Shown: positions 7,503 through 17,596, counted from the stretch's first letter. The stretch is 30,050 bases of DNA from Algiphilus sp. (GCF_023145115.1 NZ_JAGLEJ010000028.1:1-30050); one strand, 5' to 3'. The notes: generated by a model from the letters alone, not told the origin. Program-made: numbers and translations.

Positions 7503-8443
7503 GCCTCGATCCCCATGTCGGCGAGGATGGCGCGCGCCCCCCGCTCAAGCAGTGTCTCGGCCAGTCCGTGTCCGCAGTCGGCGGCGTCGGCGGCGCTCGC
7601 CGTGCACTGATCGCGCACCAGGCTGAGGCCGTCCGGACTGGCCACCAGTCCGTCCAGATGAATGCGATCGCCGTCCAGTCGCGCGTGGCCGGCCACGGGC
7701 ACCGTGCAGGCGCCGCCCAGACGCGCCGAGAAGGCGCGCTCGGCCGCCAGGCGGATGGCGGTGGGACTGTCGTGCAGGGGCGCCAGGCGCGCGCGCAGCG
7801 CTTCGTCGTCGCGCGACTCGATGCCGATGATGCCCTGCGCGCAGGCGGGCACGAAGGTCGCCGGATCGAGCGCCTCGCGGATGCGGTCGTGGAAGCCCAG
7901 CCGTTCGAGGCCCGCGCAGGCCAGCAGGATGGCATCGAAATCGCCGTCGTCGAGCCGCTTCAGCCGGGTATTGACGTTGCCGCGCAGCACCTCGATCACG
8001 AGATCCGGCCGCAGGGCCTTGAGCTGCGACTGCCGGCGCAGGCTGGCGGTACCCACGCGCGCCCCCCGGGGAAGCGCGTCGAGGCCGTCGTGCCGGTTGC
8101 TGACGAAGGCGTCGCGCGGGTTCTCGGCCGCCAGGATCGCGGTCAGGGCGAGACCATCCGGCAGCTGGGCCGGCACATCCTTCATGGAGTGGACCGCGAT
8201 ATCGGCGCGCCCTTCGAGCATGGCGAGCTCGAGCTCCTTGACGAACAGCCCCTTGCCGCCGCTGGTGGCGAGCGAGCGCGACAGCTCGCGATCCCCCTGC
8301 GTGGTCATGGGCAGCAGCTCGACGCCGAGCGCCGGATGCGCCGTGCGCAGGCGCTCCGCCACGTGCTCGGCCTGCCACATCGCCAGCGGCGAGCGCCGCG
8401 TGGCGATGCGCAACACGCCCGCGCCGGTACCGGCGGCCGTCAT
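7499..8443 (-). CDS. hemC: Hydroxymethylbilane synthase (porphobilinogen deaminase)
   Basis: This 314-residue enzyme condenses four porphobilinogen molecules into hydroxymethylbilane in the cytoplasm. The family motifs are all present: ATRRSPLAMWQA near the start, the catalytic Asp89 in HSMKDVP, the arginine-rich GTASLRRQ at 131-138, RGNVNTRLKRL at 154-164, and the dipyrromethane cofactor cysteine C246 in LGGACTVP. The length fits the family. It overlaps algR upstream (ATGA) and hemDX downstream (ATGA), so it is translated within one polycistronic message with the AlgZ/AlgR pair. Confidence 0.97.
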   Translation of the reverse strand: MTAAGTGAGVLRIATRRSPLAMWQAEHVAERLRTAHPALGVELLPMTTQGDRELSRSLATSGGKGLFVKELELAMLEGRADIAVHSMKDVPAQLPDGLALTAILAAENPRDAFVSNRHDGLDALPRGARVGTASLRRQSQLKALRPDLVIEVLRGNVNTRLKRLDDGDFDAILLACAGLERLGFHDRIREALDPATFVPACAQGIIGIESRDDEALRARLAPLHDSPTAIRLAAERAFSARLGGACTVPVAGHARLDGDRIHLDGLVASPDGLSLVRDQCTASAADAADCGHGLAETLLERGARAILADMGIEA

Positions 8444-9192
8444 TCGCCGCTGGAGCTGTCCTGGATGAAGCGGCGCACCTCGGGAAGGCGCCGGCGCGAC
8501 ACCGGAATGAGCTGGCTGGCGTGACGCACGCGCAACCAGTGCTGCTCCTCGTCACCCTTGCCGCGCTCGAGGCTCTGGATGAAGCGGGTGGCCACCAGCG
8601 CCTTGCGGTGCACGCGGATGAACCAGGGCGAGAAGTCCTGCTCAAGCATCTTCAGCGACTCCTCGATGAGGACCTCGCCGTGCAGGTGATGCACGGTGGT
8701 GTACTTCTGGTCGGCGAGGAAATAGACCACGTCGGACCACGGGATGCGGATCAGGCCGTCGCGCGTGGTGGCGAGCACGAACTCGCGCTTGGGCGCGTCG
8801 CCGGCGGCCTCGGCCGGCCCCGCCTGATGCGCCCGGCTGGGCCGGCGCACGCGCAGCAGGATGTCGCGCAGCTTCTCCTTGCGGATCGGCTTGAGCAGAT
8901 AGCCGGCGGCGGCGGCATCGAAGGCCGACAGCGCGTGCTCGGCGTAGGCGGTGGTGAAGATCACCGCCGGCGGCAGATCCAGTTCCGCGAGCTGACGGGC
9001 GACCTGCAGGCCGTCCATGCCCCCCATGCGGATGTCGAGAAAGACGATGTCCGGCTGCTCGTCGTCGATGACGTCGAGCGCGGTCTCGCCATCACTCGCC
9101 TCGCCCACGACCTCGTAGCCGGGAAACTCCGCCACCAGGCGGCGCAGGCGCTCGCGCGCCAGGGGTTCGTCGTCAACGATGATGACTCGCAT
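8440..9192 (-). CDS. algR: LytTR-family response regulator, AlgR-like
   Basis: This 250-residue regulator has a receiver domain at 1-120 with acidic residues in VDDEP, phospho-acceptor D53 in FLDIRMGG, T80/T81 in FTTAYAEHAL and K101 in LLKPI. A LytTR DNA-binding domain follows from about 140 to 240, including IRVHRKALVA and a terminal LIPVSRRRLPEV. In Pseudomonas AlgR controls alginate, type IV pili and other virulence traits; targets here are unknown. It lies 16 bases after its partner kinase gene and overlaps hemC by 4 bases, the same synteny as in Pseudomonas. It may influence its own operon; I did not identify an AlgR site. Confidence 0.92.
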   Translation of the reverse strand: MRVIIVDDEPLARERLRRLVAEFPGYEVVGEASDGETALDVIDDEQPDIVFLDIRMGGMDGLQVARQLAELDLPPAVIFTTAYAEHALSAFDAAAAGYLLKPIRKEKLRDILLRVRRPSRAHQAGPAEAAGDAPKREFVLATTRDGLIRIPWSDVVYFLADQKYTTVHHLHGEVLIEESLKMLEQDFSPWFIRVHRKALVATRFIQSLERGKGDEEQHWLRVRHASQLIPVSRRRLPEVRRFIQDSSSGE

Positions 9193-9208
9193 TTCGATAT
9201 TCGCTTAT

Positions 9209-10285
9209 CTATGAACCGTCTGCGTTCAGCGGTCGTGCCGGCAACTGAAGGCGCGCACAGAAACTCCCCTCCTCGCGACGCAGATCCAATGATGCCTCAG
9301 CACCGTATAGCAGGCGCACCCGCTGGGCAATGTTGGCGATCGCGGTCTGCGAGCCGCTGCTGTGCGTCTCCGCGTCCTCCGGAGGCGTCGGATTGATCAC
9401 CTCCACCACCAGCAGGTCCCCCTCGAGCTTGGCGCGGACCACAATGGTAACCGGCCCCCTGGTGCGCGCGGCGCCGTGATGCACGGCATTCTCCACCAGC
9501 GGCTGGATGGTGAGACGCGGGATCGACATCGGCATCACCGCTTCGGGCAGATCCCAGTCGATGCCGAGACGCGCGCCCAGCCGGGTCTGCTCGATGCGCG
9601 CGAACTTGCGCACCAGATCGAGCTCCTCGGCCATGGTGATCTGCGGATCGCCCTTGGCGAGGCTGGCGCGGAACAGGTCCGAGAGGTCCTCGACCATGGT
9701 TTCCGCAGCGGCCGGCTTGATGGCGATGAGCGCCGCGATGCTGTTGAGGCAGTTGAACAGGAAGTGCGGCCGGATGCGTGCCGACAGCGACTGGTAGCGC
9801 GCCTCGCTCTCGGTACGGATGTGATCCTCCCACTGCGCGCGGGCCGCGAAATAGCGCAGCAGCAGGAAACCGGCCAGCGCCGCCACCGCAGCGTTGCGCA
9901 GCACGAACCAGGCGCGCGACTCGCCCGACAGCACGCCCGGATCGAGGAACTCGCGCGATGCAGCGTAGCCGGCCAGGCTCACCACCCCTGCCACCGCGAC
10001 GATCAGCAGCCACGCGATCAGGAACACCGGCGACCGCGGACGTCCCGCGAGCAAGCGGCGCAGCGCGCACAGGCCCGCCGCGCACAGCAGGCTGATGATC
10101 TGCAGGTAGGCGGAGGTCAGCACGATGCGCGCCGCCAGCAGCTGCGGCGTCTCCGACGGCACGATGAGCGCGAACATCAGCGCCATGACCTCGACCACCG
10201 CCACCAGCGCGAGCAGCCGCCGGAAGCGGCAGAAGTCCGGCAGGGGCATCGCCGTTTCCGGCTCGGGCACGGCGACCACGGTCAC
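9209..10285 (-). CDS. algZ: AlgZ/FimS-like sensor histidine kinase (LytS-type His_kinase family)
   Basis: This 358-residue protein has about four membrane segments in residues 22-145, then a cytoplasmic kinase region. The phospho-acceptor H174 lies in RIRPHFLFNCLNS, the hallmark of the His_kinase (PF06580) family. The ATP-binding N box is QPLVENAVHHG at 261-271. The later glycine box, GSQTAIANIAQRV, is degenerate, as in Pseudomonas AlgZ. It should signal to the adjacent AlgR. The GTG at 10285 is preceded by GGAG at an 8-base spacing; an in-frame ATG at 10249 is possible but has no clear site. It is divergent from argH across only 66 bases. Confidence 0.9.
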   Translation of the reverse strand: MTVVAVPEPETAMPLPDFCRFRRLLALVAVVEVMALMFALIVPSETPQLLAARIVLTSAYLQIISLLCAAGLCALRRLLAGRPRSPVFLIAWLLIVAVAGVVSLAGYAASREFLDPGVLSGESRAWFVLRNAAVAALAGFLLLRYFAARAQWEDHIRTESEARYQSLSARIRPHFLFNCLNSIAALIAIKPAAAETMVEDLSDLFRASLAKGDPQITMAEELDLVRKFARIEQTRLGARLGIDWDLPEAVMPMSIPRLTIQPLVENAVHHGAARTRGPVTIVVRAKLEGDLLVVEVINPTPPEDAETHSSGSQTAIANIAQRVRLLYGAEASLDLRREEGSFCARLQLPARPLNADGS

Positions 10286-10293
10286 GCCGACGG

Positions 10294-10297
10294 CTCC
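10294..10297 (-). promoter_or_regulatory. Ribosome binding site deciding the GTG start of algZ
   Basis: On the minus strand GGAG sits 8 bases upstream of the GTG at 10285. This favours that start over the ATG at 10249. Confidence 0.6.
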
Positions 10298-10314
10298 AGT
10301 GGATGGTGCCTGCC

Positions 10315-10320
10315 TATACT
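10315..10320 (+). promoter_or_regulatory. Probable -10 element for argH (overlaps possible algZ -10)
   Basis: TATACT matches the sigma-70 -10 consensus at 5 of 6 positions and lies 31 bases before the argH ATG. No good -35 hexamer is seen at 16-18 bases. The same AT-rich patch read on the minus strand gives TAGTAT, so the two divergent genes may share overlapping promoters. Confidence 0.45.
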
Positions 10321-10351
10321 ACGCGCCACGTTTTCCGGATCGATCTGCACC

Positions 10352-11728
10352 ATGTCCAACGCCAAGCTCTGGGGCGGCCGCTTCTCCGAATCGACCTCCG
10401 AGGCCGTCGAAGCCTTCAGCGAGTCGGTGAGCTTCGATGCGCGCCTGTGGAGACAGGATATTGCCGGATCGAAGGCCCATGCGCGCATGCTGGGCCGCGT
10501 CGGCGTGCTATCGGGTGCGGATGTCACCGCGATCTGCGAGGGCCTGGACACCATCGCCAGCGATATCGCCGCCGGCGATTTCGTCTGGGACACCGCGCTC
10601 GAGGACGTGCACATGAACATCGAGAGCGCCCTCACCGAGCGCATCGGCGAGGCCGGCAAGCGCCTGCACACCGGCCGCTCGCGCAACGACCAGATCGCCA
10701 CCGACGTCCGCCTCTACGTGCGCGACGCCATCGACGCGCTGGTGACCGACATCGACCGGCTGAGCACGGCGCTGGTCGACCTCGCCGAAGCCGAGGCCGA
10801 CACCATCATGCCCGGCTTCACGCACCTGCAGGTGGCGCAGCCGGTCAGCTTCGGCCATCACATGCTGGCCTGGCGCGAGCAGATCCTGCGCGACCGCGCC
10901 CGACTGATGGATGCGCGCAAACGCGCCAACATCTGCCCGCTGGGCTCGGCGGCGCTGGCCGGCACGGTCTACCCCATCGATCGCGAATCGGTGGCCGCCG
11001 ACCTCGGCTTCGACGGCATCACCGCCAACTCGCTGGACGCGGTCTCGGATCGCGACTTCGCCATCGAGTTCGTGCACGCCGCCGGTCTCCTGATGGTGCA
11101 CCTGTCGCGCTGGAGCGAGGAGCTGATCCTGTGGAGCACGCCGATGTTCGGCTTCGTGCAGCTCCCAGACCGCTTCTGCACCGGCAGCTCGATCATGCCG
11201 CAGAAGAAGAACCCCGACGTGCCCGAGCTGGTGCGCGGCAAGACCGCGCGCGTCACCGGCGACCTGATGAGCCTGCTGATGCTCATGAAGGGTCAGCCGC
11301 TGGCCTACAACCGCGACAACCAGGAGGACAAGGAGCCGCTGTTCGACGCCCACGACACCGTGGCTGCGTGCGTCGGCCTCTACGCCGACCTGATCCCGGC
11401 GCTCGCCGTCAATCGCGAGACCTGCCGCAGGGCGGCCGTCGAGGGGTACTCCACCGCCACGGATCTGGCCGACTACCTGGTGCGCAAGGGCATGGCCTTC
11501 CGCGACGCCCACCACGTCGTCGGCGGCGTCGTTGCCCAGGCTCTGGACGAGGGCCGCGAGCTCGCCGCCATGCCGCTGGATGCGCTGCAGGCCTTCTCGG
11601 CCGAGATCGAGGACGACGTCTTCGATGTCCTGCGCGTCGAGGGCTCGGTGGCCGCGCGCGACCACGCCGGCGGCACCGCGCCGGCGCAGGTGCGCGCGGC
11701 AGTGGCGCGGGCGCGCGCCGCGAACTGA
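10352..11728 (+). CDS. argH: Argininosuccinate lyase
   Basis: This 458-residue enzyme cleaves argininosuccinate to arginine and fumarate, the last step of arginine synthesis. The N-terminus KLWGGRFSE is characteristic. Other family signatures are HTGRSRNDQ near residue 111, PGFTHLQVAQP near 153, and the fumarase/lyase superfamily signature SSIMPQKKNPD near 282 with the catalytic serine. The frame is open far upstream (to 9362), but only the ATG at 10352 gives the family N-terminus and length. It is convergent with ilvE, and a hairpin covers both stop codons. The divergent argH-algZ arrangement is the same as in Pseudomonas. Confidence 0.97.
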   Translation: MSNAKLWGGRFSESTSEAVEAFSESVSFDARLWRQDIAGSKAHARMLGRVGVLSGADVTAICEGLDTIASDIAAGDFVWDTALEDVHMNIESALTERIGEAGKRLHTGRSRNDQIATDVRLYVRDAIDALVTDIDRLSTALVDLAEAEADTIMPGFTHLQVAQPVSFGHHMLAWREQILRDRARLMDARKRANICPLGSAALAGTVYPIDRESVAADLGFDGITANSLDAVSDRDFAIEFVHAAGLLMVHLSRWSEELILWSTPMFGFVQLPDRFCTGSSIMPQKKNPDVPELVRGKTARVTGDLMSLLMLMKGQPLAYNRDNQEDKEPLFDAHDTVAACVGLYADLIPALAVNRETCRRAAVEGYSTATDLADYLVRKGMAFRDAHHVVGGVVAQALDEGRELAAMPLDALQAFSAEIEDDVFDVLRVEGSVAARDHAGGTAPAQVRAAVARARAAN

Positions 11729-11757
11729 CAGCGGGCGCGTCCCCGCGCGCCGTCAGT
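11724..11757. terminator. Hairpin spanning the facing argH and ilvE stop codons
   Basis: ACTGAC at 11724-11729 pairs with GTCAGT at 11752-11757, and GC-rich inner arms (GGCGCG with CGCGCC) extend the stem. Both TGA stops are inside the outer arms. It is likely a bidirectional terminator or an RNA 3'-end stabiliser; no T-run is present. Confidence 0.5.
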
Positions 11758-12679
11758 CCAGGTAGGCGCGCCAGTGCTCGTGCTGGGCGCCGCCGCCCTT
11801 GACCACATCGAGGTAGGTGCGCTGCAGCTCCTCGGTGATCGGGCCCCGCCTGCCGTCGCCGATGGCGCGGTTGTCGACCTCGCGGATCGGGGTGACCTCG
11901 GCGGCGGTGCCGGTGAAGAAGGCCTCGTCGGCGATGTAGACCTCATCGCGCGTGATGCGGCGCTCGCGGACGGTGTACCCCGCTTCCTCGGCCAGCGTGA
12001 TGAGGGTGCGGCGGGTGATGCCGTCGAGGCAGGAATTGAGGTCCGGCGTGGACAGCTCGCCGTCGCGCACCACGAAGAGGTTCTCGGCGCTGCCCTCGGC
12101 GACATGGCCCTGGGTGTCGAGCATGAGGGCTTCGTCGTAGCCGTCGCGCGTGGCCTCGCCCAGCGCCATCATCGAGTTGATGTAGTAGCCGTTGGCCTTG
12201 GCGCGGCACATGGCGGCATTGACGTGGTGGCGCGTGAAGGAGCTGGTGCGCACGCGGATGCCGCGCTCGAGGTTCTCGGCGCCCAGGTAGCTGCCCCAGG
12301 GCCAGGCCGCGATGATGATGTGCACCTTGAGGTTGTCGGCCCGCAGGCCCATGCCCTCGGAGCCGTAGAACACCATCGGTCGCAGATAGGCCTCGTCGAG
12401 ATTGTTCGCGCGCAGCACTTCCTTCTGCGCGGCGTTGAGCTCGTCGGGCGTGAAGGGCATGGGCATGCCCAGGATCTTGGCGCTGTTGAACAGCCGCCGC
12501 GTGTGATCGTGCAGGCGGAAGATGGCGCTGCCCTTGGGCGTCTTGTAGGCGCGCACACCCTCGAAGCAGCCGACGCCGTAGTGCAGCGAGTAGGTCAGGA
12601 CGTGAGTGGTGGCCTCGCGCCAGGGCACCATCTCGCCGTCGTACCAGATGAAGCCATCGCGATCGGCGAATGTCGTCAC
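11753..12679 (-). CDS. ilvE: Branched-chain amino acid aminotransferase
   Basis: This 308-residue class IV PLP aminotransferase interconverts leucine, isoleucine and valine with their 2-oxo acids. Visible family features are HYGVGCFEGVRAY at 33-45, the PLP lysine K161 in AKANGYYINS, E197 in VAEGSAENLF, and FFTGTAAEVTPI at 254-265. The start is a GTG, because no ATG lies at the right place: the protein begins TTFADRDGFIWYDG, and the frame upstream of it is non-homologous to the family. The gene lies 32 bases downstream of glnE and is probably cotranscribed; glnE-ilvE adjacency also occurs in Pseudomonas. Confidence 0.95.
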   Translation of the reverse strand: MTTFADRDGFIWYDGEMVPWREATTHVLTYSLHYGVGCFEGVRAYKTPKGSAIFRLHDHTRRLFNSAKILGMPMPFTPDELNAAQKEVLRANNLDEAYLRPMVFYGSEGMGLRADNLKVHIIIAAWPWGSYLGAENLERGIRVRTSSFTRHHVNAAMCRAKANGYYINSMMALGEATRDGYDEALMLDTQGHVAEGSAENLFVVRDGELSTPDLNSCLDGITRRTLITLAEEAGYTVRERRITRDEVYIADEAFFTGTAAEVTPIREVDNRAIGDGRRGPITEELQRTYLDVVKGGGAQHEHWRAYLD

Positions 12680-12711
12680 GTCAGAATTCCGGTTGGGCAA
12701 AGGCGGGCATT

Positions 12712-15561
12712 TTACGATGATGCGGCGTCGCCGGCTGCATCCTCGCAGCGCTGCCACAGTCGCCCCACCACCGCGCGCGCCGACGCCGCCGCATCGACCG
12801 GAGCGGTGCCGTCGGCCTCGTCGAGCGCGCGCTCGTGCACCAGCGCCCGCAGCTCGCGATAGGCGGCCACCGCGGCCTCGGCCTCGTCGGATGCCAGCAG
12901 CCCGGCTTCGGCGAGGGCGTCGGTCTGGCGCCACTGATCCGGCCAGTCGACCAGCGCCGGATGGCCGTGGGCGTGGCACATGACCAGGAACTGGGTCGCG
13001 AACTCCAGATCGGCGAGCCCGCCGGGTCCCTGCTTGACGTCCCAGCGCTCGCTGTTGCTGGTATCGAGATGCTTGCGCATGCGGTCGCGCATGGCGACGA
13101 TCTCGGTCGCCAGTGCGGCGGCATCGCGCTCGATGCACAGCAGCTCGCGGCGCAGGGTCTCGAAGGCTTCGCCGATGGCCGGCGTGCCGCAGACGTGACG
13201 CGCGCGCACCAGCGCCTGATGCTCCCAGGTCCACGCCTTCTGGCGCTGGTACTGCGCGAAGGCCTCGAAGCTGGTGACCAGCAGCCCCGCACTGCCGCTC
13301 GGCCGGAGCTGGAGATCGACCTCGTAGACACGGCCGGCGGCGGTCTGGGTCGATAACCAGTGCACAAGCCGCTGAGCGAAGCGCGAGAACCACACCGCCG
13401 CCGCGACGCTGCGGCGGCCGCCCTGGGTCTCGGCCCCCTGATCGTCGCAGTCGTGCAGAAACACCACATCGAGGTCGGAGCCGTAGCCCATCTCGATGCC
13501 GCCGAGCTTGCCGTAGCCGATGACCGCGAATCCGGCCTCGGAATCGTCGCCGCGCAGCGGCGCACCGTATTCGGCCCGCATCTCGCGGCGCACTTCGTCG
13601 ATGGTGACCTCGACGATGACTTCGGCGAGCCAGGTCAGGCGGTCGCTGACCTTGGGCAGCGGCAGGCCGGCCAGACGGTCGGCGGCCGCGACGCGCAGCA
13701 CGATCTCCTGGCGGTAGCGCCGCAGCAGGTTCATGCGCGCCTCGATGTCGGCCTCCGGCATCTCGTCGAGACGGCGCCGGAGCTCGGCGGCCATGGCATC
13801 GCGATCGGGCGGCTCGTACAGCGCCCGGCTGTCGAGCAGCTGATCGAGCAGCATGGGCTGCTGCGCCAGCAGATGCGCGATCCACGGGCTGGCCATGCAC
13901 AGCCGCAGCAACTGCTCGCGCGCGATCTCGGACTCGCGCAGCAGGCTGACATAGGTGCCGCGGCCGGCCAGCCGCTCGACCACTTCCAGCGCACGCGACA
14001 GCGCCTTGCCGGGCGCGTCGAGCGCCTTCGCCTCGCGGAACAGCTGGTCGAGCAGATCGCCCAGGCGGCTCTGCGACAGCTCGCGCATGTCGCTCACCAG
14101 GCGGCTGCGGCGCAGCCGGTCGACGGTCTCGACCGCCTTGCGTGCGTCATCCTCGCCGTAGTCGTCGGACACCAGCGCGGCGACGGCATCGTCGGGCGTC
14201 ACGCTGCCCTGCCAGAGCCCCAGGATGCCGGCGCCATCATCGCGTCCGGAGGGCGCTGCTTCGGGTTCGGCGAAGAGGGCATCGAAGGCGGAGGCGACCG
14301 TCTCGCGCGCTTCGTCGAGGCGCGCGCGGAGCGCGTCCCAGTCGCGCTCGAGTGCCGCCGCCACGGCGGCCCGCTCGTCCGCGTCGTCGGGCAGGCTGTG
14401 GGTCTGGCCATCCTGGCGCATCTGCAGCGCGTTCTCGACACGACGCAGCAGCGCGTACGCGGCATCCAGCGCCTCGCACTGCTCAGGCGGCATGTGGCCG
14501 CCGCGCCCCAGAGCGGCCAGAGTGGCACGCAGCGACCGGTTGCGCAGCGCTTCCTCGTGACCGCCGCGGATGAGCTGGAAGGCCTGCACGACGAACTCGA
14601 GATCCCGGATGCCGCCGCGCCCGAGCTTGATGTTGTCGCTCTGCCGCCGCCGCGCCAGATCCTCGGCGATGCGGCCCTTGAGCTCGCGCAGCGACTCGAT
14701 GGCGGTGTAGTCGAGATAGCGCCGATAGACGAAGGGCTGCAGGATGCGCATGAAGCGCGCGCCGGGTTCGTGGTCCCCCGCCACCATGCGCGCCTTGATC
14801 ATCGCGTAGCGCTCCCACTCGCGGCCATGGGTCTGGTAGTAGTCCTCGGCCGCCGCGAAGTGCATGGCGGCCGGGCCGGACAGCCCGAACGGGCGCAGCG
14901 CCCAGTCGACACGGTAGACGAAGCCCTCGGCGGTGGATTCGGCGAGATAGGCGGTGAGCAGGCGCACGACCTGCGCGAAGTACTCGTCGTTGGCCCGCGC
15001 CTTGGCGCCATCGCATTCGCCGGGGGCGCCGAAGAAGAGCATCAGATCGACGTCGGACGAGAAGTTCAGCTCACCGCCGCCGAGCTTGCCCATGCCCAGC
15101 ACGATGCACGGCACTTCGGCACCGTCGGCGTCGCGCGGCACACCGAAGCGCTGCGCGACCGCCCGGCGCGCGCGCGCCAGCGCCACCGTGATGCAGGCAT
15201 CGGCCAGCCCCGTGGAAGCGGACAGGGTAGCGTCGAGATCGTCGGCCGCGGTGATCGCCCGCCAGGCGATGCGCGCCTGCTCGCGGTTGCGTACGCGCCG
15301 TATCGCGGCCTTGAAGGCGTCTTCGTCGGCATGGTCGCGATCGATGTCTTCGAGCTCGACGCGCAGCGCAGCCGCGTCCGGCGGCTGCCCGCACACGGCT
15401 GCGAAGGCAGCGACCGAGTCGTCCGGGGCACGTTCCACCCAGTGCAGGACGAAGTTGCTGGCGAACAGCACGCGGCGCGCGGCTTCGGCATCCGCGAGGC
15501 CGGCGCCTTGCAGGCGATCGACGGCTTCGGCGATGCGGGGGCTGGATTCGGGTATCGACAT
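12712..15561 (-). CDS. glnE: Bifunctional glutamine synthetase adenylyltransferase / adenylyl-removing enzyme
   Basis: This 949-residue protein modifies glutamine synthetase according to nitrogen status, under PII control in known systems. It has two nucleotidyltransferase domains. The N-terminal deadenylylase carries GMGKLGGGELNFSSDVDL at about 156-173, and the C-terminal adenylylase carries GYGKLGGIEMGYGSDLDV near 681-698. Both keep the metal-binding SDxD. Helical PII-responsive domains follow each one. The frame is open for 79 more codons upstream, but that part is low-complexity, and ATG 15561 gives the family N-terminus and length. No clear ribosome binding site precedes it. An antisense frame of 738 codons is a GC artefact. 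Confidence 0.96.
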   Translation of the reverse strand: MSIPESSPRIAEAVDRLQGAGLADAEAARRVLFASNFVLHWVERAPDDSVAAFAAVCGQPPDAAALRVELEDIDRDHADEDAFKAAIRRVRNREQARIAWRAITAADDLDATLSASTGLADACITVALARARRAVAQRFGVPRDADGAEVPCIVLGMGKLGGGELNFSSDVDLMLFFGAPGECDGAKARANDEYFAQVVRLLTAYLAESTAEGFVYRVDWALRPFGLSGPAAMHFAAAEDYYQTHGREWERYAMIKARMVAGDHEPGARFMRILQPFVYRRYLDYTAIESLRELKGRIAEDLARRRQSDNIKLGRGGIRDLEFVVQAFQLIRGGHEEALRNRSLRATLAALGRGGHMPPEQCEALDAAYALLRRVENALQMRQDGQTHSLPDDADERAAVAAALERDWDALRARLDEARETVASAFDALFAEPEAAPSGRDDGAGILGLWQGSVTPDDAVAALVSDDYGEDDARKAVETVDRLRRSRLVSDMRELSQSRLGDLLDQLFREAKALDAPGKALSRALEVVERLAGRGTYVSLLRESEIAREQLLRLCMASPWIAHLLAQQPMLLDQLLDSRALYEPPDRDAMAAELRRRLDEMPEADIEARMNLLRRYRQEIVLRVAAADRLAGLPLPKVSDRLTWLAEVIVEVTIDEVRREMRAEYGAPLRGDDSEAGFAVIGYGKLGGIEMGYGSDLDVVFLHDCDDQGAETQGGRRSVAAAVWFSRFAQRLVHWLSTQTAAGRVYEVDLQLRPSGSAGLLVTSFEAFAQYQRQKAWTWEHQALVRARHVCGTPAIGEAFETLRRELLCIERDAAALATEIVAMRDRMRKHLDTSNSERWDVKQGPGGLADLEFATQFLVMCHAHGHPALVDWPDQWRQTDALAEAGLLASDEAEAAVAAYRELRALVHERALDEADGTAPVDAAASARAVVGRLWQRCEDAAGDAASS

Positions 15562-15608
15562 CGGGCGCAAGGATAGCGATACGCGGCGGCCCCCGCCGCG
15601 TGTGTCGG

Positions 15609-15636
15609 ATGCCCGCGCCGACCGTGATCGGCGCGG
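15609..15636. repeat. Strong 11-bp-stem hairpin upstream of glnE
   Basis: GCCCGCGCCGA and TCGGCGCGGGC are perfect inverted copies around the loop CCGTGA. It lies 48-75 bases before the glnE start, with no T-run on either side. It may be a leader structure or an operator; its role is unknown. Confidence 0.6.
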
Positions 15637-15715
15637 GCCGTGAACCGCGCCGTACGCCGACGCGGGGTTCGGGACACGCGGATCAGAAGGGCGGATCAGG
15701 GGACGGCGCAGACAG

Positions 15716-15825
15716 GGGGACAGTATATTCACTTCTGCCGGATCCGTGCGTCCTGCCCCGGAGCGGCCTCCTCGCTGCGCACCTCCAGCGCCCGCCACTC
15801 CGCACGAAACAAATACACTGTCCCC
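15716..15825. mobile_element. Short non-autonomous element A with GGGGAC inverted ends (MITE-like)
   Basis: The left end GGGGACAGTATATTC and the right end AAATACACTGTCCCC are inverted copies at 13 of 15 positions. The first 26 bases match the left end of the element at 29685 at 21 positions, and all five differences are transitions. The total length (110 versus 108 bp) is nearly the same. The interior has no open frame of note. From memory, ends of this type occur around IS200-like/REP-associated tyrosine transposases; that link is inference. Confidence 0.6.
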
Positions 15826-15841
15826 TGCATGTCCCCTGCAT
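15820..15841. repeat. Tandem 11-bp direct repeat at the right end of element A
   Basis: GTCCCCTGCAT occurs twice back to back. An additional GGGGAC lies outside the left end at 15699-15704, so both ends of the element look partly doubled. Confidence 0.75.
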
Positions 15842-15894
15842 CAGCACGCCCTGCTGTCAGTCCCCCGCCCGGATGGATCAGCCGTGCCCGAACG

Positions 15895-15922
15895 AAAACG
15901 GGCCCGCGCAAGGCGGGCCCGT
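15895..15922 (-). terminator. Intrinsic terminator of groSL
   Basis: On the minus strand ACGGGCCCGC, a 5-base loop and GCGGGCCCGT form a perfect 10-bp stem, followed by TTTTCG. It lies 31 bases after the groL stop. Confidence 0.85.
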
Positions 15923-15952
15923 TGATACCGCGGTGATCCGGACGGATCGGAC

Positions 15953-17596
<1,644 letters not shown>

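Larger units (their letters stand above)
15562..15952. other. 391-bp gene-free region between glnE and groL
   Basis: It holds a strong hairpin at 15609-15636, a 110-bp element with inverted GGGGAC ends at 15716-15825, a tandem 11-bp repeat at 15820-15841 and the groL terminator. The short open frames here have no recognisable product. Confidence 0.8.

Noticed and set aside
9362..10351. 330-codon upstream extension of the argH frame
   Set aside because: It is antisense to algZ, and the argH family N-terminus begins exactly at ATG 10352.
12680..13900. Long upstream extension of the ilvE frame
   Set aside because: It overlaps glnE in another frame and is unlike aminotransferases. The GTG at 12679 gives the family start.
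15570..15575. TATCCT as a -10 for a nearly leaderless glnE
   Set aside because: It sits within about 9 bases of the ATG and has no -35 partner; chance is as likely.
13360..15576. 738-codon open frame antisense to glnE
   Set aside because: It lies wholly over a complete glnE with all motifs. Long antisense frames are expected at this GC content, and the translation is low in recognisable motifs.
15699..15841. Repeated GGGGAC/GTCCCC motifs as a CRISPR-like array
   Set aside because: Units are too short, irregularly spaced and inverted; they fit element ends, not repeats with spacers.
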